A stretch of 20,946 nt of DNA from DATJSJ01 sp035504175 (GCA_035504175.1 DATJSJ010000031.1:1-20946); one strand, 5' to 3'. Numbered from the stretch's first letter, positions 6,443 to 15,758 are shown. Notes: generated by a model not told the origin, from the sequence alone. Translations and numbers: made by a program.

Positions 6443-8497
6443 ATGGGCCGCCGCGTGGCCGGCATCGATGTCGGGGGAACCTTCACCGACCTGCTGCTCT
6501 ACGAGGAGGGCGCGGCCGGCCGCCGGGTCCGCTTCGCCAAGGTGCCCACGACAGCTTCCAACCAGGCCGACGGCGTGCTGCAGGCGATCCATGCGGTCGG
6601 ACAGACCGGTGCCGGGCTCGATCTCGTCATCCACGGCACCACGGTCACGACCAACGCGCTGCTGGAACGCCGGATCGCGCGGGTCGGGCTGATCACCACC
6701 GCGGGGTTCCGCGACACGCTGGAGATCGGCCGGCGCACGCGGCCGAACCCGTACGGGCTGTTCGGCGTGTTCGAGCCGCTGATCCCGCGCGACCTGCGGC
6801 TGGAAGTGCCCGAACGCATGAATGCCGCAGGCGAAATCGTGACGCCGCTCGACGAGGACGCCGTCGGCGCGGCCCTGCGCCGGCTGCTCGACTCCGGCTG
6901 CGAGGCGCTGGTCGTCCATTTCCTGCATTCCTACGCCAATCCGGCGCATGAGCTGCGCGCCGGCGCGATCGCGGCCGCGCTTTGGCCGAACCGCTATGTG
7001 ACGCTCGGCCATCGGCTGCTGTCGGAGTACCGCGAGTACGAGCGCGGCACGACGGCCTCGGTCAACGCCGCGGTGCAGCCGGTGCTCGACCGCTACCTGG
7101 CGCGGTTGATCGGCGGCCTGCAGCAGGAGGGATTCACGCACGACCTGCTGGTGATGAACGGCAATGGCGGCACGATCGCGGCACCGCTCGCCGCGGCGGA
7201 GGCGGCCAAGACGGTGATGTCCGGCCCGGCCTCCGGCGTGATGGCGGCGGCAGCGACGCTGGCGCAATCGGGCGTCGGCGACGCCGTGACCTATGACATG
7301 GGCGGCACCTCGACGGACGTGGCGCTGATCAGCGGCGGCGTGCCGGACGTCTCGTCCGAACTCACCATCGAGTACGGTCTGCCGATCCACGTGCCGATGG
7401 TCGATGTGCGCACGATCGGCGCCGGCGGCGGCTCGATCGCCTGGCTGGACGCGGCCGGCATGCTGCACGTCGGGCCGCGCAGCGCCGGATCCTCGCCCGG
7501 CCCGATCTGCTACGGCCAGGGCGGCCGCGAACCCACCATCACCGACGCCAACCTGGTGCTCGGCCGACTCGATCCGGCGACATTGAACGCGGTGCGCGAC
7601 CCGGTGCCGGTCGCCGCCGTGCGCGCGATCTTCGCGGAGGTGCTGGCGCAGCCGCTTGCACTTTCGGTGGACGAGGCGGCGGCGGCGGTGATCGCGCTCG
7701 GCAACGTGCACATGACCGGCGCGATCCGCATGGTGACGCTGTCGCGCGGGCGCGATCCGCGCGACCTGGTGCTGTTCGCCTTCGGCGGCGCCGGGCCGCT
7801 GCATGCGGTCGATCTCGCGTCGCGGCTCGGCATTCCCGAGGTGCTGGTGCCGGCGCGACCGGGACTGACCAACGCGCTCGGCTGCCTGATGGCGGATCTG
7901 CGCCAGGATCTGGTGAACACGTTGAACGTGGCGCTGGACGAGGCCGACATGGCGGAGGTGCATCGCGCGCTGGCGGCCCAGACCGCGCGCGGCATCGCCG
8001 TCAACGCGGCGCAGCAGGACGAGATCGAGCGCACCGAAATCCGCCACTCCGCGGACATGCAGTTCCGCGGCCAGACGCATCTGATCCGCGTCGCCATCCC
8101 CACACCCGATGTCACCCGCGAGGCACTGCAGCGCCTGTTCGAGGCGGCGTATTTCGCCCGCTTTCGCATCCGCATGCCGGAGATCCGCGCGACACTGGTC
8201 AATCTCAACACCTCGGTGATCGGACGGCGGCGGGCGCTGCCGGTCGCCTCCCTTCTCGATGCGCCGGCGGCGGGGGACGCGGCGGTGGCACGGACCGGCA
8301 CGCGGCCGGTCTTCGCCGCGGGGAATTGGCAGGAGACGCCGATCTACCGGCGCGAGGCGCTGCCGCGCGGCGCGCGGCTCGCCGGTCCGGCGGTGATCGA
8401 GCAGGCGGATGCGACCTGCTTCCTCGAGCCCGGCGCGCGGCTGCACGTCGATGCGCTCGGCAATCTGCGCATCGCGCTGGGCGGAGGGGCGGCATGA
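6443..8497 (+). CDS. hyuA: Hydantoinase/oxoprolinase family protein, subunit A
   Basis: This 684-residue HyuA-type subunit comes from ATP-dependent cyclic-amide hydrolases (N-methylhydantoinase, 5-oxoprolinase). The frame is open upstream, but ATG 6443 has GGAG 6 nt before it and begins with the family's N-terminal GIDVGGTFTD phosphate loop (residues 7-16). A second actin-fold nucleotide motif, YDMGGTSTDVAL, lies near 284-295, followed by IGAGGGSIAWLD and PGPICYGQGG. HyuA is thought to phosphorylate the ring amide oxygen and works with HyuB, whose gene overlaps its stop by 4 bp (ATGA). There is no gamma subunit, which argues against acetone carboxylase. It is divergent from nicAB-hnr with matching operators. 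The product of Hnr is a six-membered lactam, so ring opening in nicotinate breakdown is a reasonable guess. The family is certain; the substrate is inferred. Confidence 0.9.
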   Translation: MGRRVAGIDVGGTFTDLLLYEEGAAGRRVRFAKVPTTASNQADGVLQAIHAVGQTGAGLDLVIHGTTVTTNALLERRIARVGLITTAGFRDTLEIGRRTRPNPYGLFGVFEPLIPRDLRLEVPERMNAAGEIVTPLDEDAVGAALRRLLDSGCEALVVHFLHSYANPAHELRAGAIAAALWPNRYVTLGHRLLSEYREYERGTTASVNAAVQPVLDRYLARLIGGLQQEGFTHDLLVMNGNGGTIAAPLAAAEAAKTVMSGPASGVMAAAATLAQSGVGDAVTYDMGGTSTDVALISGGVPDVSSELTIEYGLPIHVPMVDVRTIGAGGGSIAWLDAAGMLHVGPRSAGSSPGPICYGQGGREPTITDANLVLGRLDPATLNAVRDPVPVAAVRAIFAEVLAQPLALSVDEAAAAVIALGNVHMTGAIRMVTLSRGRDPRDLVLFAFGGAGPLHAVDLASRLGIPEVLVPARPGLTNALGCLMADLRQDLVNTLNVALDEADMAEVHRALAAQTARGIAVNAAQQDEIERTEIRHSADMQFRGQTHLIRVAIPTPDVTREALQRLFEAAYFARFRIRMPEIRATLVNLNTSVIGRRRALPVASLLDAPAAGDAAVARTGTRPVFAAGNWQETPIYRREALPRGARLAGPAVIEQADATCFLEPGARLHVDALGNLRIALGGGAA

Positions 8498-10209
8498 CGG
8501 GCGTGAACCGGCGGCTCGATCCGCTCAGCCTGGCCGCGATCGAGGCCGGGCTGCAGCAGGTCTGCAACGAGATGGACCTTGCCTTTTCGCGCTCGGCCTT
8601 CTCGCCGGTGATCGCCGAGGCGGACGACCGCTCGGACGGCATCTACGACCGGGAGACCGGGGCGCTGATCGCCCAGGGCGAGCTCGGCCTGCCGGTCTTC
8701 GTCGGCGTGATGCAGGCATCGACGGCGGAGATCATCCGGCTGATCCGCGAGGGCGCCGTGGCACCGCCCGAACCGGGCGACATCTACATCGTCAACGACC
8801 CGTTCCTCGGCGGCACGCATCTGATGGATGTGCGCTTCGCCATGCCCTGCTTCGTCGACGGCGCGCTGTTCTGCTGGCTGCAGAACACCGGGCACTGGCC
8901 CGACACCGGCGGCATGACGCCGGGCGGCTTCTCGGCGCGGGCGACCGAGACCGAGCAGGAGGGGCTGCGCCTGCCGCCGGTCAAGCTGTTCAAGCGCGGC
9001 GCTATGGACCCGGAAATCCTGTCGATCATCCAGGCCAATATCCGCGTCGCCGACCAGCGCATCGGCGACATCCGCGCGCAGGAGGCGGCGCTGAAGGTTG
9101 GCGAGGTGCGGCTGCGCGAGCTGCTGGCGCGCTACGGGCGCGACGTCGTGGAGGCGGCGATCGCCGAAATCCGCCTCCGCGCCGAGGCGCTGATGCGGGC
9201 CAACCTGACGCTGATCCCGGACGGGCGCTACGCCAGCGAGGCGTTCGTCGATTCCGACGGTGTGGTCGACGCGCCGCTGCGCATCGCGCTCACGGTGACC
9301 AAGGAAGCTGGTGCGCTCAGCTTCGATTTCGCCGGATCGAGCCCGCCCTGCCGCGGGCCGATGAATTCGGTGTTCGCGACCACGCTCTCCTCCGTCTACC
9401 TGGCGGTGCGGCACATCTTTCCCGACGTGCCGCTGAACGCCGGCGCCTTCGCGCCGCTGCACGTGGTGCGGCCGGAGGGCACGTTCCTCGATGCGCGCTA
9501 TCCGCGGCCGGTTTCCGGCTGTGCTGCGGAAGTGTCGCAGCGCATCGCCGAGGCGGTGTTCCTGGCCCTGGTGCAGGCGCTGCCCGATCGCGTCACCGCG
9601 GCCCCCGCCGGTACCTCCGGCAATTTCGCGCTCGGCGGCTTCGATCCCGCGCGCAGCCGGTCGTACGTGATGTACCAGATCTCGGGCGGCGGCTATGGCG
9701 GCAACGCGCTGCATGACGGGCTGACCAATGGCTGCTCGACGATCGGCATCTCCCGCACCGCCCCGGTCGAGGTGATCGAGCAGCAATACCCGGTGTTGTT
9801 CCGCCGCTTCGCGCTGCGCGAGGGCTCCGGCGGCGCCGGCAGGCATCGCGGCGGCTTCGGCGTGCACTACGAGGTGGAGCTATTGCGCGGCGAGGCGCGC
9901 GCCAGCTTCGTGATGGATCACGGTCGGTTTGGCCCCCCCGGCGTGCAGGGCGGCGGCCCCGGCGCGCCGAACGTCGTGCGCATCCATCGCCGCGACGGCG
10001 TCTACGTGCCGGCGCATTTGTCCAAGGACCAGGACATCCACGTGACCGCCGGCGACCGGGTCGAGGTGCTGACCCCCGGCGGCGGCGGCTACGGCGATCC
10101 GGCGGCGCGGCCGCCTGCGCTGATCGTGCGCGATCTCGCCCGCGGCTACTACACGCCGGCGCAGAGCCGGGCGCGCTGGCCGCAGTTCACCGACGACGGA
10201 GGCGGCTGA
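8494..10209 (+). CDS. hyuB: Hydantoinase/oxoprolinase family protein, subunit B
   Basis: This 571-residue HyuB-type subunit is the partner of HyuA. ATG 8494 overlaps the hyuA stop as ATGA, and GGAGGGG lies just upstream (8483-8489). The first 56 codons of the longer open frame lie inside hyuA and are rejected. Family landmarks are EMDLAFSRSAFSPVIAEADD near the N-terminus, NDPFLGGTHLMD from residue 101, ISGGGYGGNALHDG, GAGRHRGGFGVHYEVEL, and VLTPGGGGYGDP near the C-terminus. HyuB subunits are thought to carry out hydrolysis of the activated ring. Length is normal for the family. The gene ends 13 bp before the converging cheR stop, so this is the right edge of the catabolic locus. As with hyuA, a role in opening tetrahydro-6-oxonicotinate rests only on context; hydantoin, oxoproline or another lactam remain possible. 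Confidence 0.9.
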   Translation: MTGVNRRLDPLSLAAIEAGLQQVCNEMDLAFSRSAFSPVIAEADDRSDGIYDRETGALIAQGELGLPVFVGVMQASTAEIIRLIREGAVAPPEPGDIYIVNDPFLGGTHLMDVRFAMPCFVDGALFCWLQNTGHWPDTGGMTPGGFSARATETEQEGLRLPPVKLFKRGAMDPEILSIIQANIRVADQRIGDIRAQEAALKVGEVRLRELLARYGRDVVEAAIAEIRLRAEALMRANLTLIPDGRYASEAFVDSDGVVDAPLRIALTVTKEAGALSFDFAGSSPPCRGPMNSVFATTLSSVYLAVRHIFPDVPLNAGAFAPLHVVRPEGTFLDARYPRPVSGCAAEVSQRIAEAVFLALVQALPDRVTAAPAGTSGNFALGGFDPARSRSYVMYQISGGGYGGNALHDGLTNGCSTIGISRTAPVEVIEQQYPVLFRRFALREGSGGAGRHRGGFGVHYEVELLRGEARASFVMDHGRFGPPGVQGGGPGAPNVVRIHRRDGVYVPAHLSKDQDIHVTAGDRVEVLTPGGGGYGDPAARPPALIVRDLARGYYTPAQSRARWPQFTDDGGG

Positions 10210-10244
10210 CGAGACCGACGCGTCAGGCGCAGAGCCTGGTCTCG
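10210..10244. terminator. Possible hairpin between converging hyuB and cheR
   Basis: CGAGACC (10210-10216) and GGTCTCG (10238-10244) form a perfect 7-bp stem with a 21-nt loop, starting right after the hyuB stop and reaching into the cheR 3' end. There is no T-run and the loop is long, so terminator function is uncertain. Confidence 0.25.
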
Positions 10245-11062
10245 CCGGCGCCGCCGCCGAGCATGTAAGCGCCGGGGCCGTCCGGTGCGGCGCGGAACCG
10301 GTCGCACAGTCCCAGCACGGTCTCGGCACCACCCAGATAGAGATATCCGTCCGGTGCCAGCAGTCGCGCCACGGCCTCGAGCACCCGCGACTTGGTCGGC
10401 GCATCGAAATAGATCAGCACGTTGCGCAGGAACACCACGTCGAACCGGCCGAGCGAGCGGAGATCGCCGAGCAGATTGCCCTCCTCGAACCGCACCATCT
10501 TGCGGATCGGGGCGGCGATGCGCCAGGCGCCGCCTTCCTTGCTGAAATGCTTCAGCAGCATCTGCACCGGCAGGCCGCGCTGCACCTCGAATTGCGTGTA
10601 GACTCCCTCACGGGCGCGGGCGAGCGGCTCGCGCGCGATGTCGGTGCCGAGGATCTCGACGCTGCGGCCGCCGAGCAGCGGTGCCGCCTCGGCAAACAAC
10701 ATGGCGAGCGAGTAGGCCTCCTGTCCGGTCGATGCGGCGGCCGACCAGAGGCGCAGGCCCACCCCCGGCTGCCGCGCGGCGAGCAGGCGCGGCAGCACGA
10801 TCTCTTTGAGATGGGCGAAGGGCTTGCCGTCGCGGAAGAAAAACGACTCGTTGGTCGTCATCGCCTCGACGATCTCGCGTACCAGCGGCTCCGCCTGCGG
10901 CGCGGAGAGGCGGGCGGCGAGCGCGTCGAGCGAGGCGAGACCCTCGCGCCGCAGCAGCGGTTGCAGCCGCGATTCCAGCAGGTAGGTCTTGTCCGGACCG
11001 ATCACCAGGCCGGAACGGGTGCGCAGCAGTGACGCGAAGGTCTGAAAGGCGGTCGGGTTCAT
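10223..11062 (-). CDS. cheR: Chemotaxis protein methyltransferase CheR
   Basis: This 279-residue CheR transfers methyl groups from SAM to receptor glutamates, setting receptor adaptation. An N-terminal helical domain (about residues 1-75) ends in TTNESFFFRD (69-78). The SAM-binding Rossmann domain has WSAAASTGQEAYSLAM (106-121) and LGTDI (138-142), then FDVVFLRNVLIYFD. The start is ATG 11062, overlapping the cheB stop by 4 bp (ATGA). It is the last gene of the cheA-W-Y-B-R operon and converges on hyuB. The C-terminus shows no TPR extension. Length and motifs are normal for the family. Confidence 0.95.
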   Translation of the reverse strand: MNPTAFQTFASLLRTRSGLVIGPDKTYLLESRLQPLLRREGLASLDALAARLSAPQAEPLVREIVEAMTTNESFFFRDGKPFAHLKEIVLPRLLAARQPGVGLRLWSAAASTGQEAYSLAMLFAEAAPLLGGRSVEILGTDIAREPLARAREGVYTQFEVQRGLPVQMLLKHFSKEGGAWRIAAPIRKMVRFEEGNLLGDLRSLGRFDVVFLRNVLIYFDAPTKSRVLEAVARLLAPDGYLYLGGAETVLGLCDRFRAAPDGPGAYMLGGGAGETRLCA

Positions 11063-12167
11063 TGCGGGCCGCTCCCGATCAGCTCGAGCACGCGCGGTGC
11101 GATGCGCGGCAGCGGCAGCACGGCGTGGCAGAGGCCGGCGCGCGCGATCGCCCCGGGCATGCCCCAGACCACGCTGGTCGCCTCATCCTGCGCCAGTGCC
11201 GCGCCGCCGGCGGCGACGATGCTGCGCGTGCCGGCAAGCCCGTCATGTCCCATGCCGGTCAGCATGACGACCAGCACGCGGCCCTCGCAGGCCTCGGCGG
11301 CGCTGCGCAACATCGGATCGACGGCCGGCCGACAGAAATTCTCCGGCGGATCGGTGCTGAGCTGCGCCTGCAGGGCATCGCCGGCTCGGCCGCGGATCAG
11401 CAGGTGGCGGTCGCCGGGTGCGACGTAGATGCGGCCCGGCGCCAGCCGCTCACCGTCCTTGGCCTCGGCGCAGGGCAGGGCGTTCAGCCGCGCCAGGTGA
11501 TCGGCCAGCATGGCGGTGAAGGTGGGCGGCATGTGCTGGGTCAGCACGACCGGCACCGGCAGGCGGTTGCCCAGCCCCTGCACCAGCGTGAACAGCGCCT
11601 GCGGGCCGCCCGTGGAACTGCCGATCGCCAGCAGCCGCGGACGGCGGGCGGGAGCGGGGCGCGTCGACGCCACCCGCGCCACCGGCTCGGCGACCGTCGC
11701 GCGCTGGACGGCGCGATGCCGCAGCCGTGCCAGGCCCTTGATCTTGGCCACCAACTCGCGGCGGAAATTCTGGTCGCCGAACAACGTCGCGGCCGACGGC
11801 TTCGGCACGTAGTCGGCGGCGCCGAGGCGCAGCGCGCGCAGCGCGATATCGGCGCCCTGCGTGGTCAGCGTGGAAGCCATGATGACGCGCAGATCCGGCG
11901 CCGCCTTCAGCAGCAGCGGCAGCGCCGTCATGCCGTCCATCTCCGGCATCTCGATGTCCAGCACCACGACATCGATGCCGGGCAGACCCGGGCGCGATTG
12001 CCGGGCCAGTTCCTCCAGCGCCTGGCGTCCGTTGGTGACGCGGGCGACGACCGAGAGGCCGGGTTCGCCATCCAGCATGCGGGCGATGGCGGCGCGGATC
12101 ACGCCGCTGTCGTCGCAGATCATGACGCGCGCGGTCTCGGCGGGCCGCGCAGCCGTTGCGGGGGCGG

Positions 12168-12171
<4 letters not shown>
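11059..12171 (-). CDS. cheB: Chemotaxis response regulator protein-glutamate methylesterase CheB
   Basis: This 370-residue two-domain protein removes receptor methyl groups (and deamidates glutamine) when phosphorylated by CheA. The receiver domain (about 14-135) has D20 and D21, phospho-acceptor D72 (VVVLDIEMPEMDG) and K124. A linker rich in Arg/Ala/Pro (about 150-178) leads to the esterase domain with catalytic S186 (IGSSTGGP), H213 (TQHMPP) and D310 (MLTGMGHDG). The start is a GTG at 12171 overlapping the cheY stop (GTGA), and its own stop overlaps cheR. All catalytic residues are present, so the enzyme should be active. Confidence 0.96.
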
Positions 12172-12574
<403 letters not shown>

Positions 12575-12578
<4 letters not shown>

Positions 12579-13057
12579 CCCCGGATCGCAGGGATGTCGA
12601 GCAGGCGCCCGATATCCAGCAGCACCAGCAGCCGGTCCGCGAGGCGGACGATACCATTGCTGCAGGCGGCCCAGGCGGCCGGCAGCGTCGGCGGATTGCG
12701 CTCCAGCCGCGAGGCGGGCAGGGACAGCACCTCGGAGACCTGGTCGACCACCAGCGCGTACAGCTCGCCGCCCTGTTCGGTGACGACCGACATGCGGGCG
12801 CTGCCCTTCTCGCCGGGCGGCAGGCGCAGGCGCCGCCGCAGATCGATCGCGGTGACGATCCGCCCGCGCAGGTTCAGGCTGCCGGCGATCTCCGGCGGGG
12901 CCAGCGGGATGCGGGTGATCGTCTGGTCGGCCAGCACGTCGCGCACGCCGAGCACCGGCACGCCGCAGAGCTGGCCCGCAACGGTCAGCGTGACCACGCT
13001 GCAGGACGCATCGGAGGCGCTCGTGTCGGACGGGCGCTCCAGGACGGTATCGTTCAT
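12575..13057 (-). CDS. cheW: Chemotaxis coupling protein CheW
   Basis: This is a 160-residue adaptor that joins receptors to CheA. The open frame extends 11 codons further, but ATG 13057 has a strong GAGGGGG upstream and starts 10 nt after the cheA stop. The CheW fold is recognisable in VVTLTVAGQLCGVPVLGVRDVL, PLAPPEIAGSLNLRGRIVTAIDLRRRL and ELYALVVDQVSEVLSLP (given here as separate blocks of the two subdomains). The C-terminal segment ends in LLVLLDIGRLLDI. Its stop overlaps the cheY GTG. Length is normal. Confidence 0.94.
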
Positions 13058-13067
13058 CGTCACCCCC

Positions 13068-15458
13068 TCAGGCGAACTGCGTGGCGGCATTGAAATCCGA
13101 CCCGTCCTCGCCGCCGGCAGGCACGGCGCAGTCGAGCCAGTAGCCGGTATCGATCACGTCCGTGGCGCGGCCGGCGATGATCGCCGTGCCCTGCAGGCCG
13201 GACCGCTCGCCGGAGAGCTCGATTTGCATCCGGTCGGAGACCACGTCGAGGATCGCATCGACCATCAACCCGACGCTGCGACCGCGATGGTTCAGCACCA
13301 GCACCGGCTGGGTCGGGCCGTCGGCGGCGGCGCCGCTGATCGCCACCAGCGGCATCAGCCGGTCGCGGTACTGCGTCACCAGCCGGCCGGCGGAGAGTTC
13401 GATGCGCTCGCGCGGGATGTCCTCGAGCCGGGCGATCTGCGCCAGCGGCACCGCCTTCGGGGCGCCGTCGCCCGCCTGGAACAGCAGGATCGCGACGCGC
13501 TCGTCCGATCCGGCGGCGCCGCTCGCGGCGGCAGCGGTAGCACTCTTCTCGCCGGTGCCGATGCCCACCATGCGGGCAATGCCGTTGGGATCGAGGATCA
13601 TGATCACGGAACCGTCGCCGAGGATCGTGTTGCCGCTGAACATCGAGATCTGCCGCAGGATCGGGGCCACCGGCTTGACCACGATCTCCTCGGTGTCGAA
13701 GACGCGATCGACGATGATGCCGAGCGTGCCGCTGCCGACCTGTGCCACGACGATGGTCGGAACGTCGCCGGATCCGTCGCCGGTCTCCGTGCCGAGCTGG
13801 AGGATCTGCTTGAGATCGACGAGCGGCAGCAGCCTTTCGCGCAGTCGCAGCACCGGCGTGCCGTCGATGTGCTCGATCGCGGTCGCCCCGGCGCGCTCGC
13901 CTCCAGCATCCTCGCCGGCCGCCTGCGCGTCGTTGAGACCGTTGCCGGCACGCACCAGCTCGACCACGCTGGTCTGCGGAATGGCGAACCGCTCGCTCCC
14001 GGCGGCGACGATCAGCGCCGAGACGATCGCCAGCGTCAGCGGGATCTTGATCGTGAACACGGTGCCGGCACCGTGCGTGCTGCGCAGATCGATGCTGCCG
14101 CCGATCTTCTCGATATTGGTCTTGACCACGTCCATGCCAACGCCGCGCCCGGAGACCGCCGTCACCTCGGCGGCGGTGGAAAAGCCCGGATGGAAGATGA
14201 AGCGCTGGATCTGTGCGTCGGTCATCGCCGCGAGCTCGGCCTCGCCGGCAATGCCGCGCGACGCGGCCTTGGCGCGGATGCGATCGAGCGCGAGGCCGCG
14301 CCCGTCATCGGCGATCTCGACAATGATATGGCCGCCCTCATGGAAGGCATTGAGCGTGATGTGCCCGGTCTCCGACTTGCCGGCGGCGCGCCGCTCCGAC
14401 GGCGATTCAAGGCCGTGATCGGCGCTGTTGCGCACCATGTGGGTCAGCGGGTCGCGGATCAGCTCCAGCACCTGGCGGTCGAGTTCGGTCTCGGCGCCGT
14501 GCATCACCAGCTCGATCTTCTTGCCGAGGTCGCGCGCCAGGTCGCGCACCAGCCGGGGCAGCTTGTTCCAGGCATTGCCGATCGGCTGCATGCGGGTCTT
14601 CATCACCCCTTCCTGCAGGTCGGAGGTGATCTGCGACAGGCGCTGCAGCGGCGCGGTCAGCAGCGGGTTCTCCTGGCTGCGGGCGAGCTGCAGCAGCTGG
14701 TTGCGGCTCAGCACCAGCTCGCTCACCAGGGTCATGAGCTGTTCCAGCACCTCGACGCCGACCCGGATGGTGTGGCCACCCGCGACCTCGACCGCGACAG
14801 TCTCGGCGCCGGGGGCGACGGCCGGTGCGGCGGGCACGGCTGATGCCGCGACCGCGACGGGTGCCGCGGGCGGCCGGGGCGGTTCCGGCGCGGTCGGTTC
14901 AGGAGTGGTCGGTTCCGGGGCGGTCGGCGCGGCGGGCGCCGCCGGCGCCGCTGCCTTCGGGCGTGCGCGGCCTTTGCGAGGCGCCGCGGGAGTCGGTGCG
15001 ACCGGCGCGGGCTCGACTGCGGCGGCCGCCGGGGCGGAAGCGGTGGCCGGTGCCACGGGGGCCGCGTCGGCCGGCGGGGCTTCGCCGCGCGCCACCGCAT
15101 CGAGCGCCGCGATCACTCCGGAGTCGTCGCCCGCCGGCTCGGTGCCGGTGGCGCCGAGGCCGGCGACGATCAGCTTGACCCGGTCGAGTGCGGCGAGCAG
15201 CAGCGTCACCATGGCGGGGGTGGCGAGCATGCCGCCCTCACGCAGCAGGCCGAGCACGTTCTCCGCCGCGTGCGCCACGCGCTCCAGCCGCGGCAGGCCG
15301 AGAAACCCGCACGTGCCCTTGATCGTATGCATGAGGCGGAAAATCAGGGCGAGCGTGTCGCGGTCCTGCGGATTGCGCTCCAGCGCGACGAGCGCGAGAT
15401 CGAGCTCGCCGATCGCCTCGTTGGATTCCGTCAGGAACTCAGCCAGTAGATCGTCCAT
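13068..15458 (-). CDS. cheA: Chemotaxis histidine kinase CheA
   Basis: This 796-residue receptor-coupled kinase leads the operon. The frame is open to 15809, but ATG 15458 has GGAGAAGG just upstream and begins the Hpt domain. That domain carries phospho-acceptor H44 (RLMHTIKGTCGF). Residues about 125-222 are an Ala/Pro-rich linker containing a 15-bp repeat; I see no P2 (CheY/CheB-docking) domain. The dimerisation domain starts near 229, and the ATPase domain has MVRNSADHGLESP, DDGRGL and SGRGVGMDVVKTNIEKIGG. A complete CheW-like P5 domain (about 490-630) is followed by a Ser/Ala linker and a second CheW-like domain (about 655-785: VAILLFQAGDG, RDRLMPLVAI, RSVGLMVDAILDVV). There is no C-terminal receiver. 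The cheA-W-Y-B-R order resembles the Azospirillum Che1 operon. Confidence 0.95.
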   Translation of the reverse strand: MDDLLAEFLTESNEAIGELDLALVALERNPQDRDTLALIFRLMHTIKGTCGFLGLPRLERVAHAAENVLGLLREGGMLATPAMVTLLLAALDRVKLIVAGLGATGTEPAGDDSGVIAALDAVARGEAPPADAAPVAPATASAPAAAAVEPAPVAPTPAAPRKGRARPKAAAPAAPAAPTAPEPTTPEPTAPEPPRPPAAPVAVAASAVPAAPAVAPGAETVAVEVAGGHTIRVGVEVLEQLMTLVSELVLSRNQLLQLARSQENPLLTAPLQRLSQITSDLQEGVMKTRMQPIGNAWNKLPRLVRDLARDLGKKIELVMHGAETELDRQVLELIRDPLTHMVRNSADHGLESPSERRAAGKSETGHITLNAFHEGGHIIVEIADDGRGLALDRIRAKAASRGIAGEAELAAMTDAQIQRFIFHPGFSTAAEVTAVSGRGVGMDVVKTNIEKIGGSIDLRSTHGAGTVFTIKIPLTLAIVSALIVAAGSERFAIPQTSVVELVRAGNGLNDAQAAGEDAGGERAGATAIEHIDGTPVLRLRERLLPLVDLKQILQLGTETGDGSGDVPTIVVAQVGSGTLGIIVDRVFDTEEIVVKPVAPILRQISMFSGNTILGDGSVIMILDPNGIARMVGIGTGEKSATAAAASGAAGSDERVAILLFQAGDGAPKAVPLAQIARLEDIPRERIELSAGRLVTQYRDRLMPLVAISGAAADGPTQPVLVLNHRGRSVGLMVDAILDVVSDRMQIELSGERSGLQGTAIIAGRATDVIDTGYWLDCAVPAGGEDGSDFNAATQFA
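14881..14925 (-). repeat. Three 15-bp tandem repeats inside cheA
   Basis: Three consecutive 15-bp units start at 14881, 14896 and 14911. Units 1 and 3 differ at one base and unit 2 differs at a few more. They are in frame and encode TAPEP-TTPEP-TAPEP in the linker of CheA between Hpt and the dimerisation domain. Copy number could vary between strains without breaking the frame. Confidence 0.85.
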
Positions 15459-15548
15459 TGCCTTCTCCGCCGCCGATCGCGCCGACCGAATCTGGCGGAA
15501 AGCGGCGAAGAAAGCGTAAAGCCGGCGGCAGTGGGGCGACGGGCCGCG

Positions 15549-15758
15549 ATGGGATCGATGCAGCATGGCATGCCGCCGACCGAACCCGGACAATGGGTGC
15601 GCCATCCCGGCCGGCCGGACTGGGGGCTCGGCCAGGTGCAGTCCGTGGTCGGCGGCCGCGTGACGGTGAATTTCGAGCATGCGGGCAAGGTGCTCGTGAA
15701 CCTGGCCGGCGCGCCGCTCGAAGTGGTGGCCGAGGACGGCGAGGCGCCGCCCGCCTGA
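15549..15758 (+). CDS. DUF3553 family small protein
   Basis: This small protein of about 69 residues, of unknown function, is recognised by GQWVRHPGRPDWGLGQVQSV followed by GGRVTVNFEHAGKVL, the hallmark of DUF3553. That fold looks like a small beta barrel of the kind seen in nucleic-acid or protein adaptor domains; this is speculation. The start is uncertain: GTG 15531, ATG 15549, ATG 15558 and ATG 15570 are all in frame and none has a good ribosome site. I use 15549. It is divergent from cheA (about 90 bp between starts) and upstream of moaA on the same strand with a 111-bp gap. Confidence 0.8.
   Translation: MGSMQHGMPPTEPGQWVRHPGRPDWGLGQVQSVVGGRVTVNFEHAGKVLVNLAGAPLEVVAEDGEAPPA

Noticed and set aside
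6166..6486. 106-residue minus-strand frame across the nicA-hyuA gap
   Set aside because: It overlaps the hyuA start and the operators, has no recognisable domain, and its end overlaps nicA only by chance.
6413..8446. 677-residue minus-strand open frame opposite hyuA
   Set aside because: Low-complexity His/Arg-rich translation; hyuA has all its family motifs.
6443..10209. hyuAB as acetone carboxylase alpha and beta subunits
   Set aside because: No gamma subunit gene follows, and the lengths and motifs fit the hydantoinase/oxoprolinase type.
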